Positions 16,019 through 26,386 of a stretch of 64,000 nucleotides of DNA are shown here, piece after piece. The DNA is from Chitinophaga jiangningensis (GTDB lineage: Bacteria > Bacteroidota > Bacteroidia > Chitinophagales > Chitinophagaceae). The position numbers and the translations under genes are program-made. The stretch is from contig NZ_FRBL01000001.1 of the NCBI RefSeq assembly GCF_900142605.1, positions 1-64,000 on the forward strand. The letters run 5' to 3'. The notes under the pieces were generated by a model. It was not told the DNA's origin and ran no database searches. It saw only the letters and a list, made by a program, of their open reading frames with translations. The first letter of the stretch is position 1; each line of letters starts with the position of its first letter.

Positions 16019-19000
16019 TTAGCGTTTGATTACAATGAAGCCCGTTTTGCTTTCCACCTTACCATCTACCCAAATCTGGATGTTGTAGAAGTAAGAGCCG
16101 TCGGGCACATCGCTGCCGGACGCTCCGCCGGTATTCGACTTCCCTCTGAAGTTGTTGGACTTGTTGTTATAGTTATTTGTTTTGTAGACCGTACCACCCC
16201 AGCGGTTAAAGATCACCACCTGGTTAGTCGGATATTTCTCAATGTTTTCGATGTACATAAAGTCGTTACCCTGACCGTCGTTGTTCGGCGAGAGGGCAGG
16301 ATGCACGCGGATCTTACCTTCGTTATCGCTCAGCTGGCGGCCGTCAGTAGTCCATCTTTCCACGGAATCAGGTACCCCGTCGCCATCGGAATCCAGGTCC
16401 AGGAAGTTAGGAATGCCGTCGCCGTCGGTATCATCATCAAACGGATCACCGTTCTTATTGATGTCTTCCTGGGCGTTGGTAAGGCCGTCGCCATCGGTGT
16501 CGCATTCACCGCACATCGGATCATCGTTGAGGATGATGCCGGTGGTTTTGGCCGGCTCCCCGATGGTTGGCAGGTTAGTAGCAGCGTTGGCAGTTGCACT
16601 CAGCATTTTTAGTATGAATGTTTCGTTCTGCTCAAAGGTGGTGTCGCCAATGATGTCGACGAAGAACTCTCCTTCGGAACTGAACGGCGGTATCACCAGC
16701 TCATGTACGGTCATATCGTAATCCTCACCCGGCGTGGCTTTGAAGTCGAAGAACGGATAGCTCACACCTTCCGTAGCTGCTTCGGTATCGAATTTCACCG
16801 TTACAGCGCGACTGCTCTTGTTACTGAGGGTCACCACAAACCGGAGACGGTTATGCTCTCCCTTATCCCCTTCTTTCACGGAGAATTTAGTATCTGCAAA
16901 AGAAAGCACCAGTGGATCATTATCAGTAATGATGACATTGGCAGTGGTAGCGGCACCGGTTACATACAGCGGTGTGCTATTGGTACCAGCATATGGCAGC
17001 AGGGTGGTGTGCAGGAATCCGTTGTCATCATTTACGGCATCATCGGAAGCCGTGATGGTGAAGGTATGTTCCGACTGCATAGCCGGCAGATTCACGGTCA
17101 GGATGTTACCGTTGATCTGTCCTTCGCTGGCGGTGAAGGTTCTCACTGCATCCTGTGATACCTGTATCCTCACAGGTACGGCTATAGCAGCGCGACTAGG
17201 CGATTTCAGTGTAAACTGTACCGGGCTGCCTTCCGCTGCTGTAGTTACTGTGGTGCTGAGGTTCACCACCAGCGTGTCGTTGTCCGCAATTATTACTTCC
17301 GGTGCGGTTTGACCGGCTACCGGCCAGGTTACTCCGGTCATACTGCTGTTGATATCTTTTATCTGCAACGACACCGTACCGTCTCCTTCCACAATATTAT
17401 TATCGATTGGATCTACATTGATGGTGGCGCTGCTGCTGCCCGCCGGTATGGTAACGGTGCCACTCAGTTTCTTATAGCGACTATCCGCTACGGCGGTACC
17501 GCCTACCGTATAATTTACCTGTACATCCTTCACGGCAGTGAGCTGCTGATCAGTGAAGCGTACTTTAAAGGCGCCCTGTACAGCAGGTTCGGCGGCATCT
17601 TTCACTTTTTCCACCAGCATGGTTCTGGCGGTTGCTTTGGCACCGGTGGCGGCGCTTTCATCATCGTGAATGATCATTTTCACAGTGTCAAGGGTGTTTA
17701 CTGTATACGGGAAGATGCCATTGCCCCGGTTCATGCTGGCTGCTTTCAGGGCTGCCGGCAGTATTTCATCACCTTCAATCACGGCATTATCGATTACGTT
17801 TACCAATACATCCGCACTGTTGGCACCTACCGGAATGGTAACGGTGTTGGCTACACTACCAATGTTGGTAGCACCTGGTACCGAACCTATAAACAAAGTC
17901 ACGTTCACATCAGCGGCGGCGGTGTAATCCAATGGCAGCTTCACGGTGTAAGCGCCTGTGGTTGCCGGCTCTGAAGCATCGTTCTTTTTGAGCAGCTGCA
18001 CCGTAGTTGGTACCGCCTCCTGAATGGTCAGCACCTTAGGTTGTTCCAGCTGGTAAGTGAAGTAGCTGGAAGGAATACTTCCTTTGAGCAACAGTTGCTC
18101 GGTACCTTCTATTATTTTATCTGCCGTAGCGGTGAGTGTATAGGTAGCTGAAGGATCGCCGGCAGGAATGATCAGCTGCGCCGGTAAGCCGGTGTAGTCA
18201 GCCGCGTCAGCGGTAGAAGCAGCATCAGGTGCGATGGCCACTACCAGGTCCTCCCCTGCGATGATATTCGGTGTTACAAAACTTAAAGTCAGTTTACTGC
18301 TGTTACCTTCCATCAGGGAGGTGGAATCAAGCGCCAGCTTCACGCGCAGGTTGAGCGGATCAGCACTGGTAGCATCCACGATGGTCACATCAATAGAATC
18401 CCCTTTCATACCATTGTAGTTAACAGGCGTAGCTACTATGCGGTAGAGTTCCGGACGTTCAATGATATTATCTGTGAGCGCGGTGAAGGCGAAGGCGTAA
18501 TCCGTAGCACCCGCCGGAATGGTAATGGTGGTGGGCAACCCGTTCACATCAGACACCGCAGCAGTAGAGTTACCGGATACATTAAGGGATACGGTAATAT
18601 CCTTGCTGGAAGTTACATTAGGTGCCAGGGATACATTTACGGTGTAGCTGTGGCCTTCTACCACGTTAGGTCCTGGCGTTACGCGCGACATATAAATTCT
18701 TCCTGTAGCAGGATCATCGTGTGTTCTGTCGAGTATAGTTACGCGGGTAGCGTCTACCGGGAGGTTCGCATCATTACATACTCCGTTGATAAGGATATCC
18801 TCATCGTCTTCCAGGATGAGGTCCGACGTGGCGGTAACGGTAGCCGCGGCGGTACCTGTGTTCTGACCTTTGGTAATGGTGATGTTGGCAGGCAGCGCAG
18901 CGTGATCGGAATCAGCGGCGCTGTTGGCAGCATCTTTCTGCAAGGTCACTACGTAGTCGCTTCCTGCTTTCCAGTTGTTTTCGAACCGGGCAGTGAGTGA

Positions 19001-22000
19001 GGTACCGGCACTACCTTCATTGATTTGTGCAGGTATCGCCTCCAGGATAATCCGGGCCGGATACTGTGCATCTTTAATGTTAAATGCAGCAGGTGTATTC
19101 GTATAATTGCTGATGCCGTCAGTAGCGGAAATACCGATGTTCAGGGTTTCATTTCCTTCTACCAGCTCATCTGTATTAATATGTAATGCCAGTGTGGTGT
19201 CTTTATTATAAATGAAGGTGGCCGGCAGCGTGTAGTCGTCTGCGGTGGCGGCGCCACTCACGTTCATGGTAACGGTTACAGGCACTTCGGTGGTTACACC
19301 CGCGGGCAGATTCACCTGCAATTGTACATCATCACCTTCCAGCAGCTGGCCTGCTTTGGACGGGGTGATGCTGAATACCAGGTTGGCCGGAATGGTTCTG
19401 GTAACGTCGTTGATGGTAAACGGCAGGTCAGCTATGCTGAACTCTCCGGACTCACCCGTTACAATAAACTGCTCATTAAGTTCCAGAATCTGATCCGTAA
19501 CGCCGGTGAAGAAGTTAGGGAAGGTAACACTATGATCGCCGGCTTTCAGTGTAGCCGTGGCCGTGGCAAATTGCAGGTCGCCGGTTCCGGCAGTGGAAGC
19601 GGCTTTGCGGCCCAGTGTTACGATGATGTCGGACCTGGAAGTCATGGTGCCACCCAGCGCCACGGTGAGGCTGGCTTGTTCGCCTTCATTCAGCGTAGCC
19701 TTGTTGCTGGTAATATTCAGGATGTTAGAGCCGGGGCGCTTGATGGTGCTATCCTGCACGGTAATGGTTACCGGCGTAATGGTAATATTATTGTCGGCGC
19801 TGGCTCCTTCCAGTACGATGGTACCACCGTCGCCCAGCATGTCATTGCTTTTCGCCAATATATCCACCGCGATGGCTGCGTTACCGTTTTTCGGAATCAC
19901 CAGTGTTGCCGGCAGCGGACCATGTTCGGCAGCATCCAGTGTAGAGGAGGCGCCTTTATTAATAGTGATGGTCATGTTTTCCGCGGCGCGCCAGTTGTTA
20001 GGCAGTTTCACGGATACAGCGGAGGTAAATCCTTCCAGGATGTGGTCCGGAGTGGCGGTTAATTCAAGTGTTACCGGGTATTGTGCATCAATAATTTCAG
20101 CATTGATACCCGAAACCGTGTAGGCGTTACCGGTATTATCCGTACCGGAGGTATGGATGGCAATGGTTTCAGTACCTTCCACCAGGTCATCCGTTAACAC
20201 AGTCAATGGTACCACTACTTCACTGCCGCTGGTAATAGCAGCGGTAGCAGCTATCGTATAGTCGTTACCGGTACCTGGTGTGGCTGTACCACTGGTAGTA
20301 AAGTTTAGGGAGATAGGAATTTCTGTGGTGATACCTGCCGGGAGGCTGAACGTGTAAGACTGGGCATTGCCTTCATGCAGTTGTACGGTGGAAGCCGGAC
20401 TAACAGTGATGATCCGGTTGCCTGCATCTCTGCGCGTAGCATCGTTGATGGTAAGCGTATAGTCTGACACGGTGAATCCTGGACCGGCATTACCGGTAAT
20501 GGTTACCTGTTCATCATTTTCTATGATATTATCTGCGGTGGCAGCCAGCACATCTGCTGGTGTATTGGTGGCATTTGTGGCTGCAGGCAGGGTGATGGTA
20601 GCGGCCAGTAAACTATAATCAGTAGCAGCAGCCTGGGCTGAATTTACACCCAGTGTTACCACAATATCTTTGGCAGAAGTGATATCCGTTGGCAGACTGA
20701 TATTCAACTTAGTAGCGTTTCCTTCTGTGAGCGGAGCAGTTACTGCAGTGATAGTGACCACGTCACTGTTTGGTGAAGTGACCCTGGTATTATCCTGGAT
20801 GTCCAGTTTCACAGGTGCAGGAGCAGTGATATTCACATCCGTGCAGGTAGCGCTGATATTTAATACCGCATCATCATCCAGTACTTTATTGGTATTGGCG
20901 GTGATGTAAACCGGATCGGAGGTTTGTTTACCCGATTCGATTGTAACCGAAGCCGGCAGGTTATATCTGTCGGCAGTAGCTGTGGAGCTGGCAGCGGCCG
21001 CCAGGTTAAAGGTGAATTGACGCCCTGCGGTAGCGCCATCCGGCAATTCAATCCAGAAGGCGGCGCCAGGTGCTTCATTTTCTTTAATGGCTGTTTTATC
21101 CAGGTGGAGTATCACCGGATTTACCGGTGGATAGTCCTTATCTATGATCGTGAATGTATGTGGTACTACGGTAAATACGGAGCTGGTACCGTCCGTAGCC
21201 GTAGCATCTACTACCACCTCTTCATTGCCTTCCATCAATCCGTCCAGTTTCAGGTCCAGGTCAGCATCAGCATTGTTGCCGGTGAAGCTGCCTGCTGCAA
21301 AGGTCAGCGTATAGTCGGCCGCGGTAGCAGCACCTGTATTAGGTTTGAAGGTAATTGTAATTGGCACCTGTGTAGTTACACCTGATGGTAAGCTGATATT
21401 CACTTTACCGGCATAGCCTTCTGTGAGCAGGCCCGCGGCTGGTGTGGTGAAGCTGATCACCCGGTTGGCAGGATCAATACGGGTTTCATCCGTAATGGTC
21501 ATATTCCAGCTGGCGGTGCTTAAGGTATAACCTGCAACAGTTTGTGCAGTTACCTGCAGTTGTTCATCATTTTCCAGCACTAAATCCGGTGTAGCCGTCA
21601 GGGTTACATCGGCAGGAATAGTATTATTGGTTGCTGCAGGCAGGGTAAGGGTAGTGCCACTGAAGCTGTAATCAGCTGCCGTAGCGGTGCCCGCAACAGC
21701 TCCCATATCTACCGAAACAGGAATAGCAGACGTGATATTAGCCGGCAGGGCAATACTGAATGCAGTAGCTTCACCTTCCTTCAACGTAGCTTTCACCGGT
21801 GTGATGGTGATTATATCACTGCCTGGGGAAGTTATTCTGGTATTATCCGTGATATCCAGTTTCACATCAGCAGGTGAGCTGATGACCGGATCGGCGCAGG
21901 TAGCTTTAATATATAATGCAGCCGGGTCGTTTAATACCAGGTTGGCACCTGCTGTTATTTTTATTTTGTCAGATACTTTTGCACCTGCGGGGATTGTAAC

Positions 22001-25000
22001 GGTACCTGGCAACACATACCCCGTGGAAAGTGCGGTGGTGGCAGCTCCCGGCGCGATGGCGAAACTCAGGTTGCTACCAGCTGAAATATTATCCGGCAGC
22101 TCCACCCAGAACTCAGCACCATCCACATCGCCTTCCGCAATTGTTGTTTTGCTCAGGTGATAGATCACAGGATTTACCGGTGGGTAATCGTGGTCGATGA
22201 TATTAAAAAGCGTACTGGTAACGGTGAATACGGAGGCCGTATGATCAGTTATGTCTGCATTCAACACTACGTCCTCATTTCCTTCCATTAAACCGTCCTG
22301 CGGTATTACTAAATCACCTTCTATATTGTTACCAGTGAAATTATCAGCAGGGAACGTCAACGTATAATCGGCAATGCTTGCAGCACCAGTATTAGGTTTC
22401 ATGGTGAAGTACAGTGGTACTTCGGTGGTGATGCCAGTAGGGAGACTCAAACGCACTTTACCATTGCTGCCTTCCTTCAGGTCAGCTGCAGCAGGAATTT
22501 CAAAATGCAGTTTCAGGTTATTGGCGTCCTTGCGGGTTTCGTCTGTGATGGTATATGCCCAGGTGGTTGTTGCCAGGTTATATCCTGCCACAGCAGATGC
22601 CTGTACTGTGAATACTTCATCATTTTCCAGTATCAGGTCTGTGTTCGCGGTAACGGTAACATCTGCAACAGGTATACTGGTATTGGTAGCCGGCAGTGTA
22701 AGTACATTACCTGCAAAGGTAAAGTCAGTAGCAGCTGCCGTACCCGTGGTGGCAGCCACTGGTACCTGTATATCAGTGGCGGAGGTAAAGCCGGCCGGCA
22801 GGGAAATAGTAAAGGTTGCAGCACTGTTTTCTGCGAGTGTAGTAGCGGTGGTGGTGATGGTGATTACATCACTGCCCGGATACACGTTACGGGTATCATC
22901 CAGCACATCCAGTTTCAATGGAGCAGCGGTGGTAATGGCTGCATCTGAAGTGCAGGTGGCAGCTATATATAATACCTTGTCATCGTTCAACACTTTATTG
23001 GCATCTGCCGTAATATGAATATGATTGGAGGTTTGCGCGCCTTTAGCAATGGTCAGGGTAGTGTTTTCAAAAGCATAGGTACCATCCACAGCGGTGGTGC
23101 CGGCTGCTTTGGCGATGCTGAAGGTCAGCGGATAATCGGCGGTGAGTCCGTCCGGTAGTTCCAGCCAAAATTCGGTACCGGGTGTTTCTCCTTCTTTTAC
23201 GTTTGTTTTGCTGGTATGGAGGTTGACAGCGGCAGGTGGGTAATCCGCATCCAGTATGGAAATGGTTTGTCCGGTTACCGTATAGGCGGTACCGTTGGCA
23301 TCACTAACTGTAGCGTCGATCACCAGTTCTTCCGGACCTTCCAGTAAGTCGTCAGGAAGGAGTTCCAGTTGGAATGCTTTGCTGTTGCCCTGCATGGTAA
23401 AGGTTGCAGGGTTATATTGATAGTCCAGGCTGCCTGCCGGATTGGTAATGGCAGTATTAGGTTTCAGCGTTACCGTGAGGTCCACTTCCGCTGTAACGCC
23501 GGTGGGCAGTGCAATGGTGTATGGTGCGGTAAATCCTTCCTTCAGCTGGGTGGCAGTGGCGGTGGTGCTGATAGTCAGCTGGAGGTTAGCGGCATCATTG
23601 CGGGTGATGTCGTTAATACTGATGGTAACAGGACCGGCTACCGTGATGTTATTATCAGCGGTGGCGGTGATTACCAATGTTTCCGTGCCTTCAATGATTT
23701 TATCAAGTGCTGCAGTTACTACCGGATCGGCAGTGGTGATGGAGGTGCTGCCTGCCGGCAAAGTAAGCGTGGTACTGTGCAGGGTATAGTCACCGCCTGG
23801 GTTCGCGGTAGAAGATGCATCTACTGTGAGGGTCACCTGTATCGGTTGAGTGCTGGTAATATTGTTTGGTAAAGCGAGGGTGAATTTGGTGTCTTCTCCT
23901 TCATTGAGGGTGGCTTTCACCGGGGTGATGGTGAGTACGTTACTACCTGGTGAGGTAGTACGGGTATCATCCTGGATGTTCAGCTGCTGGGCGGCTGGCA
24001 CTGGGATGTTAGCGTCACCGCTGGCGAGTGATAAATATAATATGGCGTCATCGCCGAGGATGGTATTGCTGGTGGCGATAATTTTTCCATTTCCAGGCAG
24101 GCTGCCGGTAGCATTTTCGCTAATGGTAACCGTAGCCGGCATGGTATATCGATCCGTGCCGGCGGTGGTACCTGTACCAGGCGTAAGGACAAATGACATA
24201 TCATAGCCTGCGGCCAGTCCTGCCGGTAGCGCTACCCGGTAAGTGGCACCGGTGGCCTCCCCTTCTTTGATGGCCGACTTATCCAGGTATACTGTCACAG
24301 GGCCTGGCAATGGATATTCGCTGTCTAAAATGTTTATGGTGTGGGCGGTTACGGTGTAGCCGCTATAGCCATCAGCATCCGTAGCAGTACCACCAAGGAT
24401 CATTGTTTCTGTTTTCTCTACCAGGTTATCATCTGTCAGGTTCAGGGTGGTAGAACCGGAGTTGCCGCTGTTGATCGCCAGTGGTGCACCGATGGAGTAG
24501 TCAGCCGGTTTAGCCGTTCCCGTTATACCGGCGAGCGAGAGTGTAATTGGAACGTCGGTGGTAACACCTGCCGGCAGGGAAAATGCCAGAGTGCCTTCAT
24601 AGCCTTCGTACAGGTCGCTGTTCGGTATGGTAGAAAATGTGATAGCAGTATTGGCCGGTATAAGTTTGGTACCGTCTTTTATGGTGATATCCTGGTTGGT
24701 AGTTTTGGTATTACCCATTACTACTGCGGAGATATTAATTTTCACCAGTTCATCATATTCGATGATCTGATCAGGAAGTGCATGTAAAATAAGGTCTGTC
24801 CCATTTTGTCCTGGTTCGATATGTGCGACGGCGATGGCAGGGAAGTCAGTTCCTTCTGTGGCCGGATGGGTGGCTCCTGTGTTATTGACGGTAGCGGTGA
24901 CGGTGATTTGTTCGCTGGCGTTTACGTTATCCGGCAATTTCACATGTATGGTAGCGTCGTTACCCTCTGCTACAGATGCCGAGGTAACGGAAGCGGTGAT

Positions 25001-26386
25001 ATCGCTGGGTTCATCGTCGAGGATGGTGTATTTAGTCAGGGTTTTGGTGCCGAGGACTACGAGTGGATCCACTGCTGGCAGCAGCTGGAAGTTCAGGTTC
25101 CTGGCGTATTCCAGTTTAGTATTACCTAATATTTTCACGATATCTACGGTGATATCCTTGGGCGAGGTTTTATAGTCGGCGGCGGGAATCCAGAAGCCGG
25201 CATGATCATAAGTATAATCCACGCCTTCAATGGCCGGGTGTTGTTCTCCTGCGTCTGCCGCTGCGGCTGCGAACTTTATGTAGGCAGGTGCTGTGAGATT
25301 CCCGCCGCTCACTCTTATTTTCAGATTGGTGGCTGGAGCCGTGGTATTGCCTTCGCTTTGTGACAGTGCGGTAGCGGTAAATTCTACCGTTACGGGGGAG
25401 CTGTTTAACCCGCTGACATCTGTCATGGGTTCTTTAACTGTGGAGGTGGCCAGCATATCCCGGGTATCGTCATAGCCTATACGCAGTACGCTTCCTGAAG
25501 CCCATCGATTAGTGGTGGGGCCGGTTTCAGGCATTTTAATTCCTACTGCCATACCTCTGAGGACGCCGGTGCCGTTATTTACATCGTTATTTAAAGCGCC
25601 GGTGCTGGCGTCTACGCTGGTGGTGGTAGCATAAAGTCCCAGGCTCACAGAGTGGAAGCTTTCATTGTCTTTCAACCGGTATACGTGTGCATAATCCCCG
25701 TTATTGGACTGTGGATAACCGCCGAAATCGTCAGTAAAGCGGACGATACCCGGCAGGGTATTGATGGTGGCAGATGTGCCGGAGGTATTGGTATAGGATT
25801 GACCTACCTGGTAAAAGCCTCTTGTATTCAGGTTATTTTGCTGTTCAGGAGCCCCAATGTTATCCTGTAATGCAGCAAATTCCGTTATATACAGGAAAGG
25901 GCTTACCCTGGTAAAATCCGTTCCATAAATGGTGACGTTATAGGTAAAGTATTTTTTAGGGGCTTCGTAGCTGATAACCGTGCGTATGTATGCGGTGCGG
26001 GCAACCGAGTACACGTAGTCTATTTTTGAGAATATGGCTACTTTGTAGGGGTTGGCTGGTGTACCATCGCCCATTACATCGGTGACAGTAATATTATTGG
26101 GTGTATAATTTACGGGGCCGGGAACGCCGCCATTCCAAAAGAGTCCTTTCCAGAAAGTCCAGATTCCTTTATTGCCTGTATCCGGGTTGGTGCCGGTTTC
26201 AGCTCTGCCGTTACGGTATACATTTATTTTGCCATCAGGACCTATGGTGATTCTGAGCCCGTCGGTGGCGGTGTTGCCTCCGGAGGGGTTTATTACTACC
26301 TGCTGACTAACAGCAGCGAAAGCAGGCAGCAGGAGGATGGCTATCAACAACACTTTCCTCATGGCAAAGGCTAAACGTTGGAGCAT
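16019..26386 (-). CDS. giant Calx-beta repeat adhesin with T9SS type-B (CHU_C) sorting domain
   Basis: This is a surface protein of about 3,455 residues. A signal peptide (MRKVLLIAILLLPAFAAVSQ within the first 30 residues) is followed by a ~300-residue unique N-terminal domain. About 25 Calx-beta-like domains come next, each with a (V/I)LE.(D/N)E or EG.E motif. Near the C-terminus are thrombospondin type-3-like calcium repeats (DTDGDGLTNAQ, DLDSDGDGVPDS). The last ~90 residues form a gliding-motility-type C-terminal domain (LSPNNDGQGNDFMYIENI, VVIFNRWGGTVYKT, PDGSYFYNIQI), the type-B T9SS export signal. This resembles SprB-like adhesins. It heads the operon with PorP/SprF and the PorE-like protein. 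Starts at 26428, 26386 and 26362 are all possible; the last gives the shortest, most typical signal peptide. Confidence 0.92.
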   Translation of the reverse strand: MLQRLAFAMRKVLLIAILLLPAFAAVSQQVVINPSGGNTATDGLRITIGPDGKINVYRNGRAETGTNPDTGNKGIWTFWKGLFWNGGVPGPVNYTPNNITVTDVMGDGTPANPYKVAIFSKIDYVYSVARTAYIRTVISYEAPKKYFTYNVTIYGTDFTRVSPFLYITEFAALQDNIGAPEQQNNLNTRGFYQVGQSYTNTSGTSATINTLPGIVRFTDDFGGYPQSNNGDYAHVYRLKDNESFHSVSLGLYATTTSVDASTGALNNDVNNGTGVLRGMAVGIKMPETGPTTNRWASGSVLRIGYDDTRDMLATSTVKEPMTDVSGLNSSPVTVEFTATALSQSEGNTTAPATNLKIRVSGGNLTAPAYIKFAAAAADAGEQHPAIEGVDYTYDHAGFWIPAADYKTSPKDITVDIVKILGNTKLEYARNLNFQLLPAVDPLVVLGTKTLTKYTILDDEPSDITASVTSASVAEGNDATIHVKLPDNVNASEQITVTATVNNTGATHPATEGTDFPAIAVAHIEPGQNGTDLILHALPDQIIEYDELVKINISAVVMGNTKTTNQDITIKDGTKLIPANTAITFSTIPNSDLYEGYEGTLAFSLPAGVTTDVPITLSLAGITGTAKPADYSIGAPLAINSGNSGSTTLNLTDDNLVEKTETMILGGTATDADGYSGYTVTAHTINILDSEYPLPGPVTVYLDKSAIKEGEATGATYRVALPAGLAAGYDMSFVLTPGTGTTAGTDRYTMPATVTISENATGSLPGNGKIIATSNTILGDDAILYLSLASGDANIPVPAAQQLNIQDDTRTTSPGSNVLTITPVKATLNEGEDTKFTLALPNNITSTQPIQVTLTVDASSTANPGGDYTLHSTTLTLPAGSTSITTADPVVTAALDKIIEGTETLVITATADNNITVAGPVTISINDITRNDAANLQLTISTTATATQLKEGFTAPYTIALPTGVTAEVDLTVTLKPNTAITNPAGSLDYQYNPATFTMQGNSKAFQLELLPDDLLEGPEELVIDATVSDANGTAYTVTGQTISILDADYPPAAVNLHTSKTNVKEGETPGTEFWLELPDGLTADYPLTFSIAKAAGTTAVDGTYAFENTTLTIAKGAQTSNHIHITADANKVLNDDKVLYIAATCTSDAAITTAAPLKLDVLDDTRNVYPGSDVITITTTATTLAENSAATFTISLPAGFTSATDIQVPVAATTGTAAATDFTFAGNVLTLPATNTSIPVADVTVTANTDLILENDEVFTVQASAVAGYNLATTTWAYTITDETRKDANNLKLHFEIPAAADLKEGSNGKVRLSLPTGITTEVPLYFTMKPNTGAASIADYTLTFPADNFTGNNIEGDLVIPQDGLMEGNEDVVLNADITDHTASVFTVTSTLFNIIDHDYPPVNPVIYHLSKTTIAEGDVDGAEFWVELPDNISAGSNLSFAIAPGAATTALSTGYVLPGTVTIPAGAKVSDKIKITAGANLVLNDPAALYIKATCADPVISSPADVKLDITDNTRITSPGSDIITITPVKATLKEGEATAFSIALPANITSAIPVSVDMGAVAGTATAADYSFSGTTLTLPAATNNTIPADVTLTATPDLVLENDEQLQVTAQTVAGYTLSTASWNMTITDETRIDPANRVISFTTPAAGLLTEGYAGKVNISLPSGVTTQVPITITFKPNTGAATAADYTLTFAAGSFTGNNADADLDLKLDGLMEGNEEVVVDATATDGTSSVFTVVPHTFTIIDKDYPPVNPVILHLDKTAIKENEAPGAAFWIELPDGATAGRQFTFNLAAAASSTATADRYNLPASVTIESGKQTSDPVYITANTNKVLDDDAVLNISATCTDVNITAPAPVKLDIQDNTRVTSPNSDVVTITAVTAPLTEGNATKLNISLPTDITSAKDIVVTLGVNSAQAAATDYSLLAATITLPAATNATNTPADVLAATADNIIENDEQVTITGNAGPGFTVSDYTLTINDATRRDAGNRIITVSPASTVQLHEGNAQSYTFSLPAGITTEIPISLNFTTSGTATPGTGNDYTIAATAAITSGSEVVVPLTVLTDDLVEGTETIAIHTSGTDNTGNAYTVSGINAEIIDAQYPVTLELTATPDHILEGFTSAVSVKLPNNWRAAENMTITINKGASSTLDAAEHGPLPATLVIPKNGNAAIAVDILAKSNDMLGDGGTIVLEGASADNNITITPVTITVQDSTIKRPGSNILNITSNKATLNEGEQASLTVALGGTMTSRSDIIVTLGRKAASTAGTGDLQFATATATLKAGDHSVTFPNFFTGVTDQILELNEQFIVTGESGEFSIADLPFTINDVTRTIPANLVFSITPSKAGQLLEGDDVQLQVNLPAGVTTEVPVTVTMNVSGAATADDYTLPATFIYNKDTTLALHINTDELVEGNETLNIGISATDGISNYTNTPAAFNIKDAQYPARIILEAIPAQINEGSAGTSLTARFENNWKAGSDYVVTLQKDAANSAADSDHAALPANITITKGQNTGTAAATVTATSDLILEDDEDILINGVCNDANLPVDATRVTILDRTHDDPATGRIYMSRVTPGPNVVEGHSYTVNVSLAPNVTSSKDITVSLNVSGNSTAAVSDVNGLPTTITIPAGATDYAFAFTALTDNIIERPELYRIVATPVNYNGMKGDSIDVTIVDATSADPLNLRVKLALDSTSLMEGNSSKLTLSFVTPNIIAGEDLVVAIAPDAASTADAADYTGLPAQLIIPAGDPSATYTLTATADKIIEGTEQLLLKGSIPSSYFTYQLEQPKVLTIQEAVPTTVQLLKKNDASEPATTGAYTVKLPLDYTAAADVNVTLFIGSVPGATNIGSVANTVTIPVGANSADVLVNVIDNAVIEGDEILPAALKAASMNRGNGIFPYTVNTLDTVKMIIHDDESAATGAKATARTMLVEKVKDAAEPAVQGAFKVRFTDQQLTAVKDVQVNYTVGGTAVADSRYKKLSGTVTIPAGSSSATINVDPIDNNIVEGDGTVSLQIKDINSSMTGVTWPVAGQTAPEVIIADNDTLVVNLSTTVTTAAEGSPVQFTLKSPSRAAIAVPVRIQVSQDAVRTFTASEGQINGNILTVNLPAMQSEHTFTITASDDAVNDDNGFLHTTLLPYAGTNSTPLYVTGAATTANVIITDNDPLVLSFADTKFSVKEGDKGEHNRLRFVVTLSNKSSRAVTVKFDTEAATEGVSYPFFDFKATPGEDYDMTVHELVIPPFSSEGEFFVDIIGDTTFEQNETFILKMLSATANAATNLPTIGEPAKTTGIILNDDPMCGECDTDGDGLTNAQEDINKNGDPFDDDTDGDGIPNFLDLDSDGDGVPDSVERWTTDGRQLSDNEGKIRVHPALSPNNDGQGNDFMYIENIEKYPTNQVVIFNRWGGTVYKTNNYNNKSNNFRGKSNTGGASGSDVPDGSYFYNIQIWVDGKVESKTGFIVIKR
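18370..24680 (-). repeat. six copies of a ~1.05-kb three-domain super-repeat in the adhesin gene
   Basis: Calx-beta domains recur in a fixed order. Type A ends in ..D.(D/E)YP. Type B ends in ..DDTR..(S/Y)PGS. Type C ends in ..(N/D)(D/E)TR.D..N. The YP landmark falls near 24310, 23240, 22180, 21125, 20075 and 19055, giving periods of about 1,070, 1,060, 1,055, 1,050 and 1,020 bases. Cycles 3 and 4 share the same YPPVNPVI junction and look the most alike. The order decays towards the C-terminal end. Confidence 0.8.

Noticed and set aside
19322..20062. Several plus-strand open frames across the adhesin gene
   Set aside because: They are Gly/Arg/Ser-rich shadows of the Thr/Ala/Asn-rich Calx-beta coding strand, with no family resemblance.
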